Part shown: one piece after another, positions 4,683 to 5,921 of the stretch | How positions within the stretch are numbered: the first letter of the stretch is position 1 | Layout of the letters: every line of letters begins with the position of its first letter | Source of the DNA: Actinomycetes bacterium | GTDB taxonomy: Bacteria; Actinomycetota; Acidimicrobiia; Acidimicrobiales; RAAP-2 | Assembly (NCBI GenBank): GCA_021802025.1 | Contig: JAKABC010000106.1 | Coordinates: 1 to 5,921 of the forward strand | DNA: 5,921 nucleotides | Direction of reading: 5' to 3' | Notes under the pieces: generated by a model | Seen by the model: only the letters and a program-made list of their open reading frames with translations | The model's database searches: none | Told to the model about the DNA's origin: nothing | Position numbers and translations under genes: made by a program

Positions 4683-5921
<1,239 letters not shown>

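Overview
The window is high-GC, gene-dense bacterial DNA that reads as Actinomycetota. Pointers are four GTG starts within the first seven genes, many 4-bp or near-zero gene junctions, a DUF2469 protein (a family typical of actinobacteria) and a small split-barrel protein of the F420-dependent PPOX type. The deeper lineage cannot be fixed from the sequence; a deep-branching class such as Acidimicrobiia is a guess.

Left part (1-2844, plus strand): a compact translation operon. It holds the 3' end of rpsP (ribosomal protein bS16), a KH-domain RNA-binding protein (KhpA type), rimM (16S maturation factor), trmD (tRNA m1G37 methyltransferase), rplS (ribosomal protein bL19), a DUF2469 protein and a 162-residue protein that I read, tentatively, as a shrunken relative of luciferase-like flavin monooxygenases. 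The first four genes overlap or nearly touch. The only sizeable gap (54 bp, before rplS) carries a TAGACT -10-like element inside a perfect 8-bp inverted repeat, so rplS probably has its own promoter as well as read-through from trmD.

Middle (2841-3284): a minus-strand PPOX-family flavin/deazaflavin oxidoreductase gene converges on the operon, sharing the 4 bp CTAG with its last stop codon. It diverges from the next gene over a 42-bp gap. That gap contains a 7-bp inverted repeat whose two arms are -10-like elements facing opposite ways. The plus-strand element lies 7 nt from the GTG start of the next gene, as expected for a leaderless mRNA.

Right part (3285-5921, plus strand): an endonuclease IV (nfo) with all nine metal ligands, extended by about 150 residues of histone H1-like lysine-rich pentapeptide repeats. 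It is followed 9 nt later by fumC (class II fumarase), which has a strong ribosome binding site and is cut by the window end. The nfo tail and its internal 90-bp tandem duplication are the most unusual items here, together with the small luciferase-like protein and a -10-like motif shared by three promoter candidates (CCRCTAGNYT). I found no tRNA, rRNA, CRISPR array or insertion sequence.
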